A stretch of 64,000 bases of DNA from Symbiobacterium terraclitae (GTDB lineage: Bacteria; Bacillota; Sulfobacillia; Symbiobacteriales; Symbiobacteriaceae). Each line of letters opens with the position of its first letter. Position 1 is the first letter of the stretch. A program made the translations under genes and the position numbers. The notes beneath the pieces were generated by a model that had not been told where the DNA came from, did no database searches, and saw only the letters and a list, made by a program, of their open reading frames with translations. Shown piece after piece: positions 1 through 7,232 of this stretch. The stretch lies in contig NZ_JAGGLG010000007.1 in NCBI RefSeq assembly GCF_017874315.1, positions 1 to 64,000 of the forward strand. Direction: 5' to 3'.

Positions 1-200
1 GCCGCCGGTTTTCGACTTGGCGCCGACGATTGAAGTGCAAGTCTAGCGGTTACGGAGGCTGTACGGATCGTCTGGAGGCGCATGCGGGTCGTCTGACCGT
101 GGCCCGGTCCCATCGGCGGCCGCCGGTTCTCGACTTGGCGCCGACAGTTGAAGTGCAAGTCTAGCGGTTACGGAGGCTGCGCCGATCGTCCTAAGGCGGG
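1..200 (-). repeat. Two copies of a dispersed repeat (family also at 361 and 33.85-34.31 kb)
   Basis: Positions 1-82 and 119-200 are near-identical copies, 118 bp apart. Each opens with GCCGCCGGTTTTCGACTT (one change in copy 2), continues through GAAGTGCAAGTCTAGCGGTT and a GGAGGCTG segment. The reverse complement matches the core of the 190-bp repeats at 33.85-34.31 kb: a CTTGCAC segment followed by AAGTCGAAAACCGGCGGC. The element therefore lies in the opposite orientation here. It begins at the window edge and may continue to the left. No reading frame is convincing. Confidence 0.7.
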
Positions 201-805
201 TCGTGGGCATGCCGAGAATGCAAGCCGGGGTCTCAGGCGACGTCGGTCGGGCGAGGGGCGTTGCGTGAGTGCGATGCTTGGGCTTAGAGCAGTAGTCGGT
301 AGCAACGGGATGACGGACTGGCATGTCGTGGCGACTCCCCCTATGGCTGAGTCCCGCTGGCCACCGCCAGTTTTCGAGTTGGCTCCGGTAGTGGAAGCGG
401 AATCGGATCGGTTACGAGTCTTTGCCGCGCTCCTGGCGGGCCAGCAGCATCGACCATCCCGTGTACGGCGGTCCTCAGGACCTTCCGACGGGTGATGACC
501 GCTACGCAGACACCTTGGTTGAGGGCTCACCGAGTTGGTCTGGGTTTCACCGAGAACCGAGGGCAGCGGCATACCCAGAGGGCAACTGTGCGCAGTCGTC
601 CAGACTCGACGGAACCCAGGTCGCACCCGGCGACCGCTGCATTACGGCCGGGTGCGGAGAGCGGACACGCATACCAAGCAGTGATCACGCTTTGGGGTGG
701 TACGTGACGGTAACCCGAACACACCGGCAACCAAACCGAACGCACGCTCGGCGCTCAGAAGGAACTTGCACCAGCCCTGGCGAATATTTCCTCTCGGTGA
801 GAAGC
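201..805. other. Gene-free stretch upstream of the winged-helix/nuclease gene
   Basis: Apart from the degenerate repeat at 358-418 no gene can be supported. Open frames exist on both strands, but they lack ribosome binding sites and their translations are Arg/Pro/Ser-rich, as expected for random frames in GC-rich DNA. An open frame runs into the gene at 806 from 422, but its upstream translation has no recognisable domain. Confidence 0.5.
358..418 (-). repeat. Degenerate third copy of the dispersed repeat
   Basis: This segment (CCGCCAGTTTTCGAGTTGG, then a GAAGCGG stretch and CGGTTACGAG) aligns with the 1-82 and 119-200 copies but has many substitutions. It extends the cluster of this repeat upstream of the nuclease-like gene at 806. 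Confidence 0.5.
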
Positions 806-1837
806 ATGCGGCTGAGGCTGATCACAGTCCCGGATCGACTCTGGACCGACCGATCGCTGCCGGAGGGCGCCAAGCTGATCTGGTGCTACGTCTCCGCCCT
901 GTCGCACATGCGGAGCGAGTTTACGCTCAAGGAGCTGCGCCAGGGCGTTGGCATAAGTCTCCCTAGCCTCCACAAGTACCTGGACCTGTTGTCCCGGGCA
1001 GGATGGTTGATCTACGAGCGGGTGGGCCTTCGGGTCGTCCGCTGCCAGGTCGTCGGACCTGAGGACGGCCCGCGCCTCACTGTGCCTTCGGACATACTGT
1101 TCGACCCCAGTCTCCCCCGGGGAGCCTGCTGGACGTGGGGGCTCATCCTGCGGATGGGTGGCCGGTTCGAGTACCAGGAGCTGAGGAAGGCCACGGGATA
1201 CAGCCAGGACACCCTGGGCAAGCACGTCAGGGCGTTGATCGCGCACCGGTGGCTGGTTGGCGGGCCTCACCGCAAGGCGCGGCGGGTGATCTACTCGTTC
1301 CGCGGGGCCAACCCCCACGCCGTCAGACGAGCGCGGGACCTGCGGGAGCTGGAACTCGGCCTGCAGACCGCCAGGATCACACCCGGGTACTCGCAGGGCC
1401 AGTATATCCTCGCGCGCATGCTCCGGGAGATGTACCCGGGAGTTGAGATCTCCGAGAATCAACAGATCACCGGCCTCGACAACCTCGAGACCGGTGGGCG
1501 GATGCACTTCGACATATACATTTCGGAACACCGACTCGCGATCGAGTTCCACGGGAACCAGCATGCCGGCCCTACTGACCTCTACCCCAGCGTCGAGGAG
1601 TTCCTGGCACGACGCAAGCGGGATCTCATCAAGCTAGGACGGTGCCAGGAGATGGGTATTGCGCTGATCCCACTGTGGGCGAAGGACCTGAGCTGCGAAG
1701 GAATCCTGCAGGCGCTCGGCCACCGCCTCCGCTTCGAAGGGTTCAGGGAGGACAGGTGGCACGTCATCCACTTCCTCGAGCAGAGGGCGGAGTGGTACCG
1801 GAAAGCCGCCAGCAGGGGGCAGCGTTCGTCGTCCTGA
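806..1837 (+). CDS. Tandem winged-helix protein with C-terminal PD-(D/E)XK/Vsr-like nuclease domain
   Basis: A protein of 343 aa. The N-terminal half holds two similar winged-helix modules (about residues 5-80 and 92-165); each starts with a Pro-x-x-[IL]-[FLW] strand and the phrase LPxGA followed by helices and a short wing, so it looks like an internal duplication. The C-terminal part (about 215-310) has the pattern FDIYI...AIEFHGNQH followed by RRKRDLIK and a hydrophobic strand, typical of Vsr/DUF559-like restriction-endonuclease folds. DNA binding plus DNA cleavage is inferred. The start is taken at ATG 806, with GGTGAG just upstream; GTG 797 is an in-frame alternative. It has no methylase partner in view. 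Confidence 0.6.
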   Translation: MRLRLITVPDRLWTDRSLPEGAKLIWCYVSALSHMRSEFTLKELRQGVGISLPSLHKYLDLLSRAGWLIYERVGLRVVRCQVVGPEDGPRLTVPSDILFDPSLPRGACWTWGLILRMGGRFEYQELRKATGYSQDTLGKHVRALIAHRWLVGGPHRKARRVIYSFRGANPHAVRRARDLRELELGLQTARITPGYSQGQYILARMLREMYPGVEISENQQITGLDNLETGGRMHFDIYISEHRLAIEFHGNQHAGPTDLYPSVEEFLARRKRDLIKLGRCQEMGIALIPLWAKDLSCEGILQALGHRLRFEGFREDRWHVIHFLEQRAEWYRKAASRGQRSSS

Positions 1838-1855
1838 GGTTGCCGACTGAACTGT

Positions 1856-1884
1856 TTGCACTTACTCAAGTCTTGGGATAAAGT
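1856..1884 (+). promoter_or_regulatory. Possible sigma-A promoter for the racemase gene
   Basis: TTGCAC, a 17-bp spacer and TAAAGT lie just after the nuclease-like gene. The 16-bp tandem array would then be transcribed as the 5' leader of the racemase mRNA. Confidence 0.4.
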
Positions 1885-1942
1885 AGTGCCAGTATTGGTG
1901 CGCTCCGGGGAGCGTGCCGACGGGAGGCGCCTCAAACCGGAG

Positions 1943-2081
1943 CCGTCTTGGACGAGAACCGTCTTGGACGAGAGCCGTCCTGGACGAGAACCGTCTTGGA
2001 CGAGAACAGGACGAGAACCGTCTTGGACGAGAACCGTTTTGGACGAGAACCGTCTTGGATGAGAGGCGCCTTGAAGGGGAG
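1943..2081 (+). repeat. 16-bp tandem repeat array ending at the racemase start codon
   Basis: The unit CCGTCTTGGACGAGAA occurs in seven full copies (1943-2006 and 2018-2065) with one 11-nt partial copy at 2007-2017. Two further degenerate units follow (2066-2081 and 2082-2096). The unit length is not a multiple of three, so the array is not a protein repeat. The last degenerate unit contains the racemase start: its CTTGGATGAAG aligns with CTTGGATGAGA of the preceding copy. The array looks like an amplification of the gene's own initiation region. Confidence 0.85.
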
Positions 2082-2090
2082 ACGGCTTGG

Positions 2091-2786
2091 ATGAAGACCA
2101 TCGGTCTGATCGGGGGCATGAGTTGGGAATCGACGCTGGAGTACTACCGGCTGATCAACCAGGGCATCCGGGCGCGCTTGGGTGGGCTGCACTCCGCCCA
2201 CATCTTGATGGAGAGCTACGACTTCGCAACCATCGCCGACCTGCAGCACGCGGGCCGCTGGGACCAGACGGCAGCCATCCTGGCCGGCTCGGCGCGCAGG
2301 CTGGAGGCAGCCGGCGCGGATCTGCTCCTGATCTGCACCAACACCATGCACAAGGTAGCCGATCAGGTGCAGGACTCCGTTCACATCCCGCTCCTGCACA
2401 TCGCTGACCCGACCGGGGACGCGCTGCGGCAGTCGGGCATCAGCCGGGTGGGGTTGCTGGGCACCGCATTCACCATGGAGGACGGGTTCATGCACGAGCG
2501 CCTGGCGGCACGCTTCGGCCTCGAGGTCCTGGTGCCAGAGGCGGAGGACCGCCGGACGGTTCATCGCATCATCTACGACGAGCTGTGCCAGGGGCTGACC
2601 CGGGAGTCCTCCCGGGCTGCCTATCGTGAGGTGATGGCCAGGCTGGTGGACCGGGGCGCGCAGGGCATCGTCTTCGGCTGCACCGAGATTGGGTTGTTGG
2701 TGGGGCCGGAGGATGCGACCGTGCCGGTCTTCGACACCACGCGCCTACACTGTGAGGGGGCCATCGCGGCGGCGCTGGCCGGGTAG
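2091..2786 (+). CDS. Aspartate/glutamate racemase family protein
   Basis: This 231-aa protein has the usual length for a cofactor-independent Asp/Glu racemase (RacX/YgeA type). It opens with the GLIGGMSWEST phrase. Two cysteine sites typical of the family are visible: ICTNTMH near residue 82 and FGCTEI near residue 196. These two residues act as the acid/base pair that interconverts L- and D-amino acids. The start ATG 2091 is preceded by GAAGGGGAG about 8 nt upstream; an in-frame extension back to 1914 would translate the tandem repeat and is rejected. Substrate (aspartate, glutamate or another amino acid) cannot be set from sequence. No peptidoglycan genes are adjacent. Confidence 0.85.
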   Translation: MKTIGLIGGMSWESTLEYYRLINQGIRARLGGLHSAHILMESYDFATIADLQHAGRWDQTAAILAGSARRLEAAGADLLLICTNTMHKVADQVQDSVHIPLLHIADPTGDALRQSGISRVGLLGTAFTMEDGFMHERLAARFGLEVLVPEAEDRRTVHRIIYDELCQGLTRESSRAAYREVMARLVDRGAQGIVFGCTEIGLLVGPEDATVPVFDTTRLHCEGAIAAALAG

Positions 2787-2849
2787 CTGGGAGCCCTGCG
2801 ACGCCAGCGAGTCGAACGGGGGCTGGCCTCTCATGGGGGGACGGCCCGG

Positions 2850-3080
2850 CTAGACATCGGACCGCCCGCCCGCCACGCTCTTCGCCCTGGTCCGGTTGTA
2901 GGAGATGACCACAGCCACGGCGCAGAGCACGGCGATCCAGATGGGCGAGTACTTGAGGAACCGGAGCCAGGGCTGCTGCCCGAGCAGCAACACGGCCATG
3001 ACGGCGACGATCTCCGTGAGCATGATCCCGCCGATGAACCCTCCGATCAGGCCCAGCAGGGCCATTCCAATCACCTTCAT
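2850..3080 (-). CDS. Small two-helix membrane protein (DUF5957-like)
   Basis: A 76-aa protein with two hydrophobic segments (about residues 4-34 and 44-62). The first is Gly-rich (LLGLIGGFIGGIML), as in the small DUF5957 family. The C-terminus is basic and soluble. It starts 13 bp after the cytochrome c gene ends, so the two are probably co-transcribed. Function is unknown; a role linked to the membrane cytochrome is inference from position only. Confidence 0.65.
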   Translation of the reverse strand: MKVIGMALLGLIGGFIGGIMLTEIVAVMAVLLLGQQPWLRFLKYSPIWIAVLCAVAVVISYNRTRAKSVAGGRSDV

Positions 3081-3093
3081 CGCAGCATCCTCC

Positions 3094-4002
3094 TTACGGT
3101 TTCAGGCTCTTGAGAAACGCCACCAACTGCCACCGCTGCTCCTCCGGCAGGTGCGAGTGTGCGGGCATCCCCCGTTGCGAACCCTCGGAGATGGCCCACA
3201 TCAGGAACTGCTCGCTGCGGGCCCCGGCAGATTGGACCAGGTCCGCCGACCTGACGGCGCCCAGCTGCCGCCCACGGAAGTCTGCGCCGTGGCAACCGGC
3301 GCAGCGCTGCTCGGCCAGCTGCCGCCCCGCTGCGACCGCAGACTCATGTCGCCTGGACTCGGTGTGATCGCTCGGGCCGGCGTTCACCCCCTCACCCGAG
3401 CCGATGGCCCCGGGGAAGGGGGACGTCATGGTCCGGTAGCGTTCAGGGACGTCGTCCTCGCCGGCGTCGGCCAGCGAGGCGACTGCGCCGCCCGCTTCCG
3501 CCCACGTCCAGTTGCCGGCCTGCACACCCGCCGACACCGACGCCGCAACGACCGCAGCGACGGAGGCGGCAAGTATGGCCCTGCGCACAGGTGCGCCGCC
3601 GTCCCACTCCGCTACCACCAACCGCCAGGCGCCCCGTGCGGCGCCGGCCGCAAGGGCGAACAGCGCCAGCGCGTTGACCGGGTGCAGTGCCGCCAGCCAC
3701 GGCATCCCCTCAAAAGGTTGGTAGACCAGCAGGAACTGAAGTGCATACAGGCTGAAGAGTGCAAGGCTCGTACCGGTGAAGCGGATGGGCATCCACCCCA
3801 CGACCGAGAGCACGACCATGGGCAGGATGGGTATCGAGAACATCTCGCCCAGGGTCCTGTGGGCGCGCCAGTCGCCGGGGCTCACGAGGACCGCGTGGCC
3901 AGCGTGAAACACCTGGACGGCGATCAGGGCCACCAGCCCCCAGGCGGCGAGGATGTAACCGATCCTGGCCAGAAGCCGGACACGCTTCAGCAGCTCTGTC
4001 AT
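3094..4002 (-). CDS. Membrane protein (DUF6220-like) with C-terminal cytochrome c domain
   Basis: This 302-aa protein starts with several transmembrane helices (roughly residues 10-150) resembling DUF6220, with conserved HAGHA and His-Arg positions near residues 26-44. A single helix follows near 165-190. The C-terminal domain carries one heme c site, CAGCH, and a distal Met candidate (MPAHSHLP), as in class I cytochromes c. Heme would face outside. The start at ATG 4002 has AAGGGGGAG six bases upstream. The frame stays open to 4257, but that extension translates the 24-bp tandem array and is rejected. It probably carries electrons in a membrane redox chain; the partner is not visible. Confidence 0.7.
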   Translation of the reverse strand: MTELLKRVRLLARIGYILAAWGLVALIAVQVFHAGHAVLVSPGDWRAHRTLGEMFSIPILPMVVLSVVGWMPIRFTGTSLALFSLYALQFLLVYQPFEGMPWLAALHPVNALALFALAAGAARGAWRLVVAEWDGGAPVRRAILAASVAAVVAASVSAGVQAGNWTWAEAGGAVASLADAGEDDVPERYRTMTSPFPGAIGSGEGVNAGPSDHTESRRHESAVAAGRQLAEQRCAGCHGADFRGRQLGAVRSADLVQSAGARSEQFLMWAISEGSQRGMPAHSHLPEEQRWQLVAFLKSLKP

Positions 4003-4039
4003 ACGACACTCCCCCTTGTTCCAACCACGACCCAGTGGG

Positions 4040-4161
4040 CGTTCACCAGAGCGCCCACCATCGATGCTCACCAACTCGCCCGCACTGGCGCTCACCGGAT
4101 CGCCCGCATCGGGGCTCACCAACTCGCCTGCACTGGCGCTCACCGGATCGCCCGCAAGACC
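4040..4161 (-). repeat. 24-bp tandem array (alternating 48-bp higher order)
   Basis: Four clear units begin at 4066, 4090, 4114 and 4138, each starting GCTCACC; a degenerate unit lies at 4040-4065. Units 1 and 3 (AACTCGCC type) and units 2 and 4 (GGATCGCC type) match each other better than their neighbours, so the array behaves as a 48-bp duplication of a 24-bp pair. It lies directly upstream of the cytochrome c gene, on its promoter side. Confidence 0.8.
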
Positions 4162-4315
4162 GGTGAGGCTGCGATGTCGCCCGGAATGACACCGAACGGC
4201 CCGTGGCACGCTATCAGGATACCTGGCACCGCAGACTCGCCCAACGAACCACAGCACGATTTCGCACTAGGACCGCGGCCTCGGACCGGCCCTGGGACCG
4301 GCGTCGCGCGCCGAC

Positions 4316-4333
4316 CTACGACCCCGGTCGTAG
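4316..4333. promoter_or_regulatory. Palindrome CTACGACC-CC-GGTCGTAG (candidate response-regulator site)
   Basis: Perfect 8-bp arms around two bases. The core TACGACC-N2-GGTCGTA occurs again at 8236-8251, upstream of the DUF4097 gene. The site lies 314 bp upstream of the cytochrome c start and about 190 bp past the stop of the LuxR-type response regulator. The two copies bracket the regulator cluster. Binding by that regulator is inference. Confidence 0.5.
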
Positions 4334-4474
4334 AGGGCGGCGCTGACTGGGCGTCCCGGACGGCGCAACGGGGCGGAACTCGCGGCAGCGCAGCGTATCA
4401 CATCGCAACCGTGACAGCGCGGAGGCTCAACCGGCTCGCACAGCCGCCTGCTGACGGCGACGCCGGGCGCGAAA

Positions 4475-4503
4475 AACCCGGGAGTCGGCGTGACTCCCGG
4501 GTT
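4475..4503 (-). terminator. Rho-independent terminator of the response regulator operon
   Basis: AACCCGGGAGTC pairs with GACTCCCGGGTT across a 5-nt loop. On the minus strand the 3' arm runs into TTTTTC, so it ends transcription of the gene stopping at 4524. Confidence 0.85.
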
Positions 4504-4523
4504 CTATCTGCTTCACCCACGTC

Positions 4524-5153
4524 TCAGACCAGCCCGTTGCGATGGGCGTAGACCGCGGCCTGCGTGCGGTCATCAACGCCCAGCTTGGCCAGGATCTGCG
4601 TGATGTGCGTCTTGACCGTCTTCACGGTGATGAAGAGCTGATCGGCGATCTCCTGGTTCGTCCGCCCCTGGGCGATCAGCCCGAGGATCTCCCGCTCCCG
4701 GGGGGTGAGCGCCTCGTGGGGCGGCGGGGTCTCGGCTCGCCGGATGCGGGTGAGCACCTTGCCGGTGACGCGGCTGTCCAGCACAGGCTCGCCGCGGGCG
4801 GCGGCCCGGACGGCTGCGGCGATCTCCTGCGCCCGGGCGGTCTTCAGCAGGTAACTGAGGGCACCGGCCTCGAGAACCGGCAGGACCTTGTCGTCGTCCA
4901 GGAAGCTGGTGAGGACGATGATGCGCGCCTCCGGCAGCGCCCGGTGGATCTCCCGGGTCGCCTGTACGCCGTCCATTCCCTCCATCACCAGATCCATCAG
5001 GATCACGTCCGGGCGCGTCTCCAGCGCCTTGCGCAGGCCCTCGGCGCCGTCCGCCGCCTCGCCCACCACCTCGATGTCCGGCTGGGTCTGCAGGAAGGCC
5101 GAGAGCCCCATCCGCACCATCTCGTGGTCGTCCACCAGCAAGACACGAATCAT
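4524..5153 (-). CDS. NarL/LuxR-family response regulator (LiaR-like)
   Basis: A 209-aa response regulator. The receiver domain (residues 1-120) has the acidic pair D8/D9, phosphoacceptor D54 and the switch Thr/Lys region. The C-terminal LuxR-type HTH (about 143-205) has the phrases LTPREREIL and TNQEIADQLFITVKTVKTH. It starts at ATG 5153 and overlaps the kinase stop by 4 bp, a sign of translational coupling. With the kinase and the LiaF-like protein it forms a three-component envelope-stress type module. Its DNA target may be the TACGACC-N2-GGTCGTA palindrome found at 4317 and 8236. Confidence 0.88.
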   Translation of the reverse strand: MIRVLLVDDHEMVRMGLSAFLQTQPDIEVVGEAADGAEGLRKALETRPDVILMDLVMEGMDGVQATREIHRALPEARIIVLTSFLDDDKVLPVLEAGALSYLLKTARAQEIAAAVRAAARGEPVLDSRVTGKVLTRIRRAETPPPHEALTPREREILGLIAQGRTNQEIADQLFITVKTVKTHITQILAKLGVDDRTQAAVYAHRNGLV

Positions 5154-6205
5154 TCCGCTCGCTCCCCCTGATCCACAATCGGAACCGTCACCGTCAGCTG
5201 CGTACCCCGGCCGGGCACGGAGACCACCTCGACCGCTCCGCCGATCTCGCTGGCCCGCTCGTGAATGGACTGCAGCCCGTAGGACGAGCCCTTCGCCTCC
5301 TCGGGGACAAACCCGACGCCGTCGTCCACGATCTTCAGGCGGATCTGGCGATCGCCGGCGTGGACACGGAGCGTGACCGTCCTGGCGCGGGCATGGCGCA
5401 GGACGTTGGACAGCCCCTCCTGCGCGATGCGGAACAGGTGATCCTCGATCCCCTTCGGCAGCGGGGGCAGGTCGTCGACCGCCCAGCGAATCTGCAGCGA
5501 CTGCCGCTCCTGCAGGGCGCGCAGCAGGTCGTCCAGCCCCTCCTTGAGCCCCTTGCCCTCCAGCACCGCGGGCCGCAGGTGCAGCAGCAGGGCGCGCATC
5601 TCGTCCTGCGCACGGGCCGCCATCTCCTCGACGGCCTTCAGCTGTCGCCGCAGGGGCCCGCCGTCGTCCGGCACCTGCTCCACGACGGCCGAGGTCAGCA
5701 TGGAGATGGCGAAGAGCTGCTGGCTGACCGAATCGTGCAGCTCCCGGGCGAGCCGCTGCCGCTCCTCGGCCACCGCCGCCCGCCGCACCTGCTCCTGCCA
5801 CCCCGCCTGCTGCGCCGTCAGCCGCTGCAGCGAGGCGACCTGCCGCTCCACCCGCCGGGCCATCTCGTTCAGGTGGGTGGCGACAAGTCCGATCTCGTCC
5901 TCGCCCAGCGGGGGAAGCCGGTGCGACAGGTGGCCCCGCTCGAACTGGAGGATCGCGGCGATGATCCGCTCCAGCCGCCGCTTGGTCCGGTTGCCGATCC
6001 AGTAGCCGGCGAGCAGGCCCAGCGCCAGGGCGGCGCCCAGGCCCAGCGGCAGCACCGGGGTCCCGAGCCAGCGCACGGCGAGCAGCGTCGGGAGGTCCAG
6101 CTCGAAGGCCCCGGCGACGATCACCAGCGCCAGTGCGGCGGCACCTGCCGCCACCGCCGCCCCGAAGAGGGTGAGGCGCCACTGCATGTTGATCAACCGG
6201 TTCAT
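5150..6205 (-). CDS. Membrane sensor histidine kinase (HisKA_3, LiaS/NarX type)
   Basis: A 351-aa kinase. Two transmembrane segments (about residues 9-33 and 50-70) enclose only a short external loop of about 16 residues, which is typical of intramembrane-sensing kinases. A HAMP linker follows (about 72-124), then a HisKA_3 dimerisation domain with phosphoacceptor H157 in RELHDSVSQQL, and an HATPase domain with an N-box near residue 253 and the GVGF/GLQS glycine boxes. It is coupled by 4-bp overlaps to the LiaF-like gene upstream and the regulator gene downstream. Confidence 0.87.
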   Translation of the reverse strand: MNRLINMQWRLTLFGAAVAAGAAALALVIVAGAFELDLPTLLAVRWLGTPVLPLGLGAALALGLLAGYWIGNRTKRRLERIIAAILQFERGHLSHRLPPLGEDEIGLVATHLNEMARRVERQVASLQRLTAQQAGWQEQVRRAAVAEERQRLARELHDSVSQQLFAISMLTSAVVEQVPDDGGPLRRQLKAVEEMAARAQDEMRALLLHLRPAVLEGKGLKEGLDDLLRALQERQSLQIRWAVDDLPPLPKGIEDHLFRIAQEGLSNVLRHARARTVTLRVHAGDRQIRLKIVDDGVGFVPEEAKGSSYGLQSIHERASEIGGAVEVVSVPGRGTQLTVTVPIVDQGERAE

Positions 6206-6726
6206 ATCCGCCTCACGTCCACGTCCCCGGCGCCGAGGGCGACGACAATCCGCAGCCGCGCGTCCGGGTTACCGACCCCCTCCGCGGAGTAGACTCCCCG
6301 GCGGCCGATGCCCCTCAGACTCTGGCCGGGCACGTGCAGCGAGCCGGCGCCCACCGAGGCCACCACGTCCACCGGCAGGTCGTCGGGCAGGTAGAGGGAC
6401 ACGTCCCCCAGCACCGCACGCACGGTGATGACGTGCTCCCCCTCCGGCACGATGGCCCGGGCGAGGTCCATCTTCACGTCGGCCACGCCGCAGGCGAGGG
6501 CGAAGCCCTCCAGCACGTACTGGTCGCGCATGCGCTGGACGGTGCCGAAGAGGGTCCAGCCTCCGGACGGAAGGTGAGCGCCCTCCGGGGCCGCGCGGAG
6601 GAGCCGGTAGCCCCCCCAGACCAGGAGCAGGCCGGCTCCGGTGCGGACGGGATCCAGCCGGATCAGGGCCGCGCACAGCCAGAACAGCAGAATGACGAAC
6701 AGGACAAGGATCCCTCGGTGCCGCAA
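6202..6726 (-). CDS. LiaF-like membrane protein
   Basis: A 174-aa protein with two hydrophobic segments near the N-terminus (about 6-25 and 30-45) and a C-terminal beta-rich region with the phrases GVADVKMDL and GDVSLYLPDDLPVDV, as in LiaF/DUF2154 proteins. In LiaFSR systems this protein inhibits the kinase until the envelope is stressed. The start is TTG 6726, chosen because AAGGGGGTGA lies 5 nt upstream; no ATG in frame has such a site nearby. It overlaps the kinase start by 4 bp. Confidence 0.75.
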   Translation of the reverse strand: MRHRGILVLFVILLFWLCAALIRLDPVRTGAGLLLVWGGYRLLRAAPEGAHLPSGGWTLFGTVQRMRDQYVLEGFALACGVADVKMDLARAIVPEGEHVITVRAVLGDVSLYLPDDLPVDVVASVGAGSLHVPGQSLRGIGRRGVYSAEGVGNPDARLRIVVALGAGDVDVRRI

Positions 6727-6737
6727 GCGGTCACCCC

Positions 6738-7229
6738 CTTGTAGCGCTACCCCTCGCCGCGAGGCGACGCCTGGGGCGCCCCGCAATCGGATTACGCCGG
6801 CCCCGTGCAACAGGGCGGGCGGGGTCGCCCCCCAATCGGATTACGCCGGCCCCGTGCAACAGGGCGGGCGGGGTCGCCCCCCAATCGGATCACGCCGGCC
6901 CCGTGCCACAAGGCGGGCGAGGTCGCCCCGCAATCGGATCACGCCGGCCCCGTGCCACGAGGCGGGCGAGGTCGCCCCGCAATCGGACCAGGCCGGCCCC
7001 TCGTCGTGAGGGGATGGCTCGGGCGTCCGGCGAGCAGATCACGCCGACCTCTCGCCGCGAGGTGACGGCTCGGGCGCCCCGCTACTGGACCACGCCGTCC
7101 CGTGCCACGAGGCGGGCGGGGTCGCCCCGCAATCGGATCACGCCGGCCCCGTGCCACGAGGCGGGCGAGGTCGCCCCGCAATCGGATCACACCGGCCTCG
7201 CGCCGCCAGGCGACGGCGCGGGCGCAACC
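6738..7229 (-). repeat. 49-bp tandem array, about ten units
   Basis: Clear units begin with AATCGGATTACGCCGGCCCC or a variant at 6785, 6834, 6883, 6932, 6981, 7131 and 7180. Degenerate units occupy 6738-6784 and 7030-7130. The period of 49 is not a multiple of three, and there are no unique spacers. The array fills nearly all of the 506 bp between the DUF4097 gene stop (7233) and the LiaF-like start (6726). Units are G+C-rich and contain short self-complementary pieces such as CCTCGCCGCGAGG. Confidence 0.9.
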
Positions 7230-7232
7230 CCG

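Noticed and set aside
4003-4257. N-terminal extension of the cytochrome c protein through the 24-bp array
   Set aside because: The frame is open and the unit is a multiple of three, but AAGGGGGAG six bases before ATG 4002 marks that start, and the next residues begin the membrane domain directly.
2905-4551. A 548-codon plus-strand frame across the cytochrome c gene and the 24-bp array
   Set aside because: It is antisense to genes with clear motifs and crosses a tandem array and a terminator.
6738-7229. CRISPR array
   Set aside because: The 49-bp units are contiguous with no unique spacers and no cas genes. The same holds for the 33-bp array at 63104.
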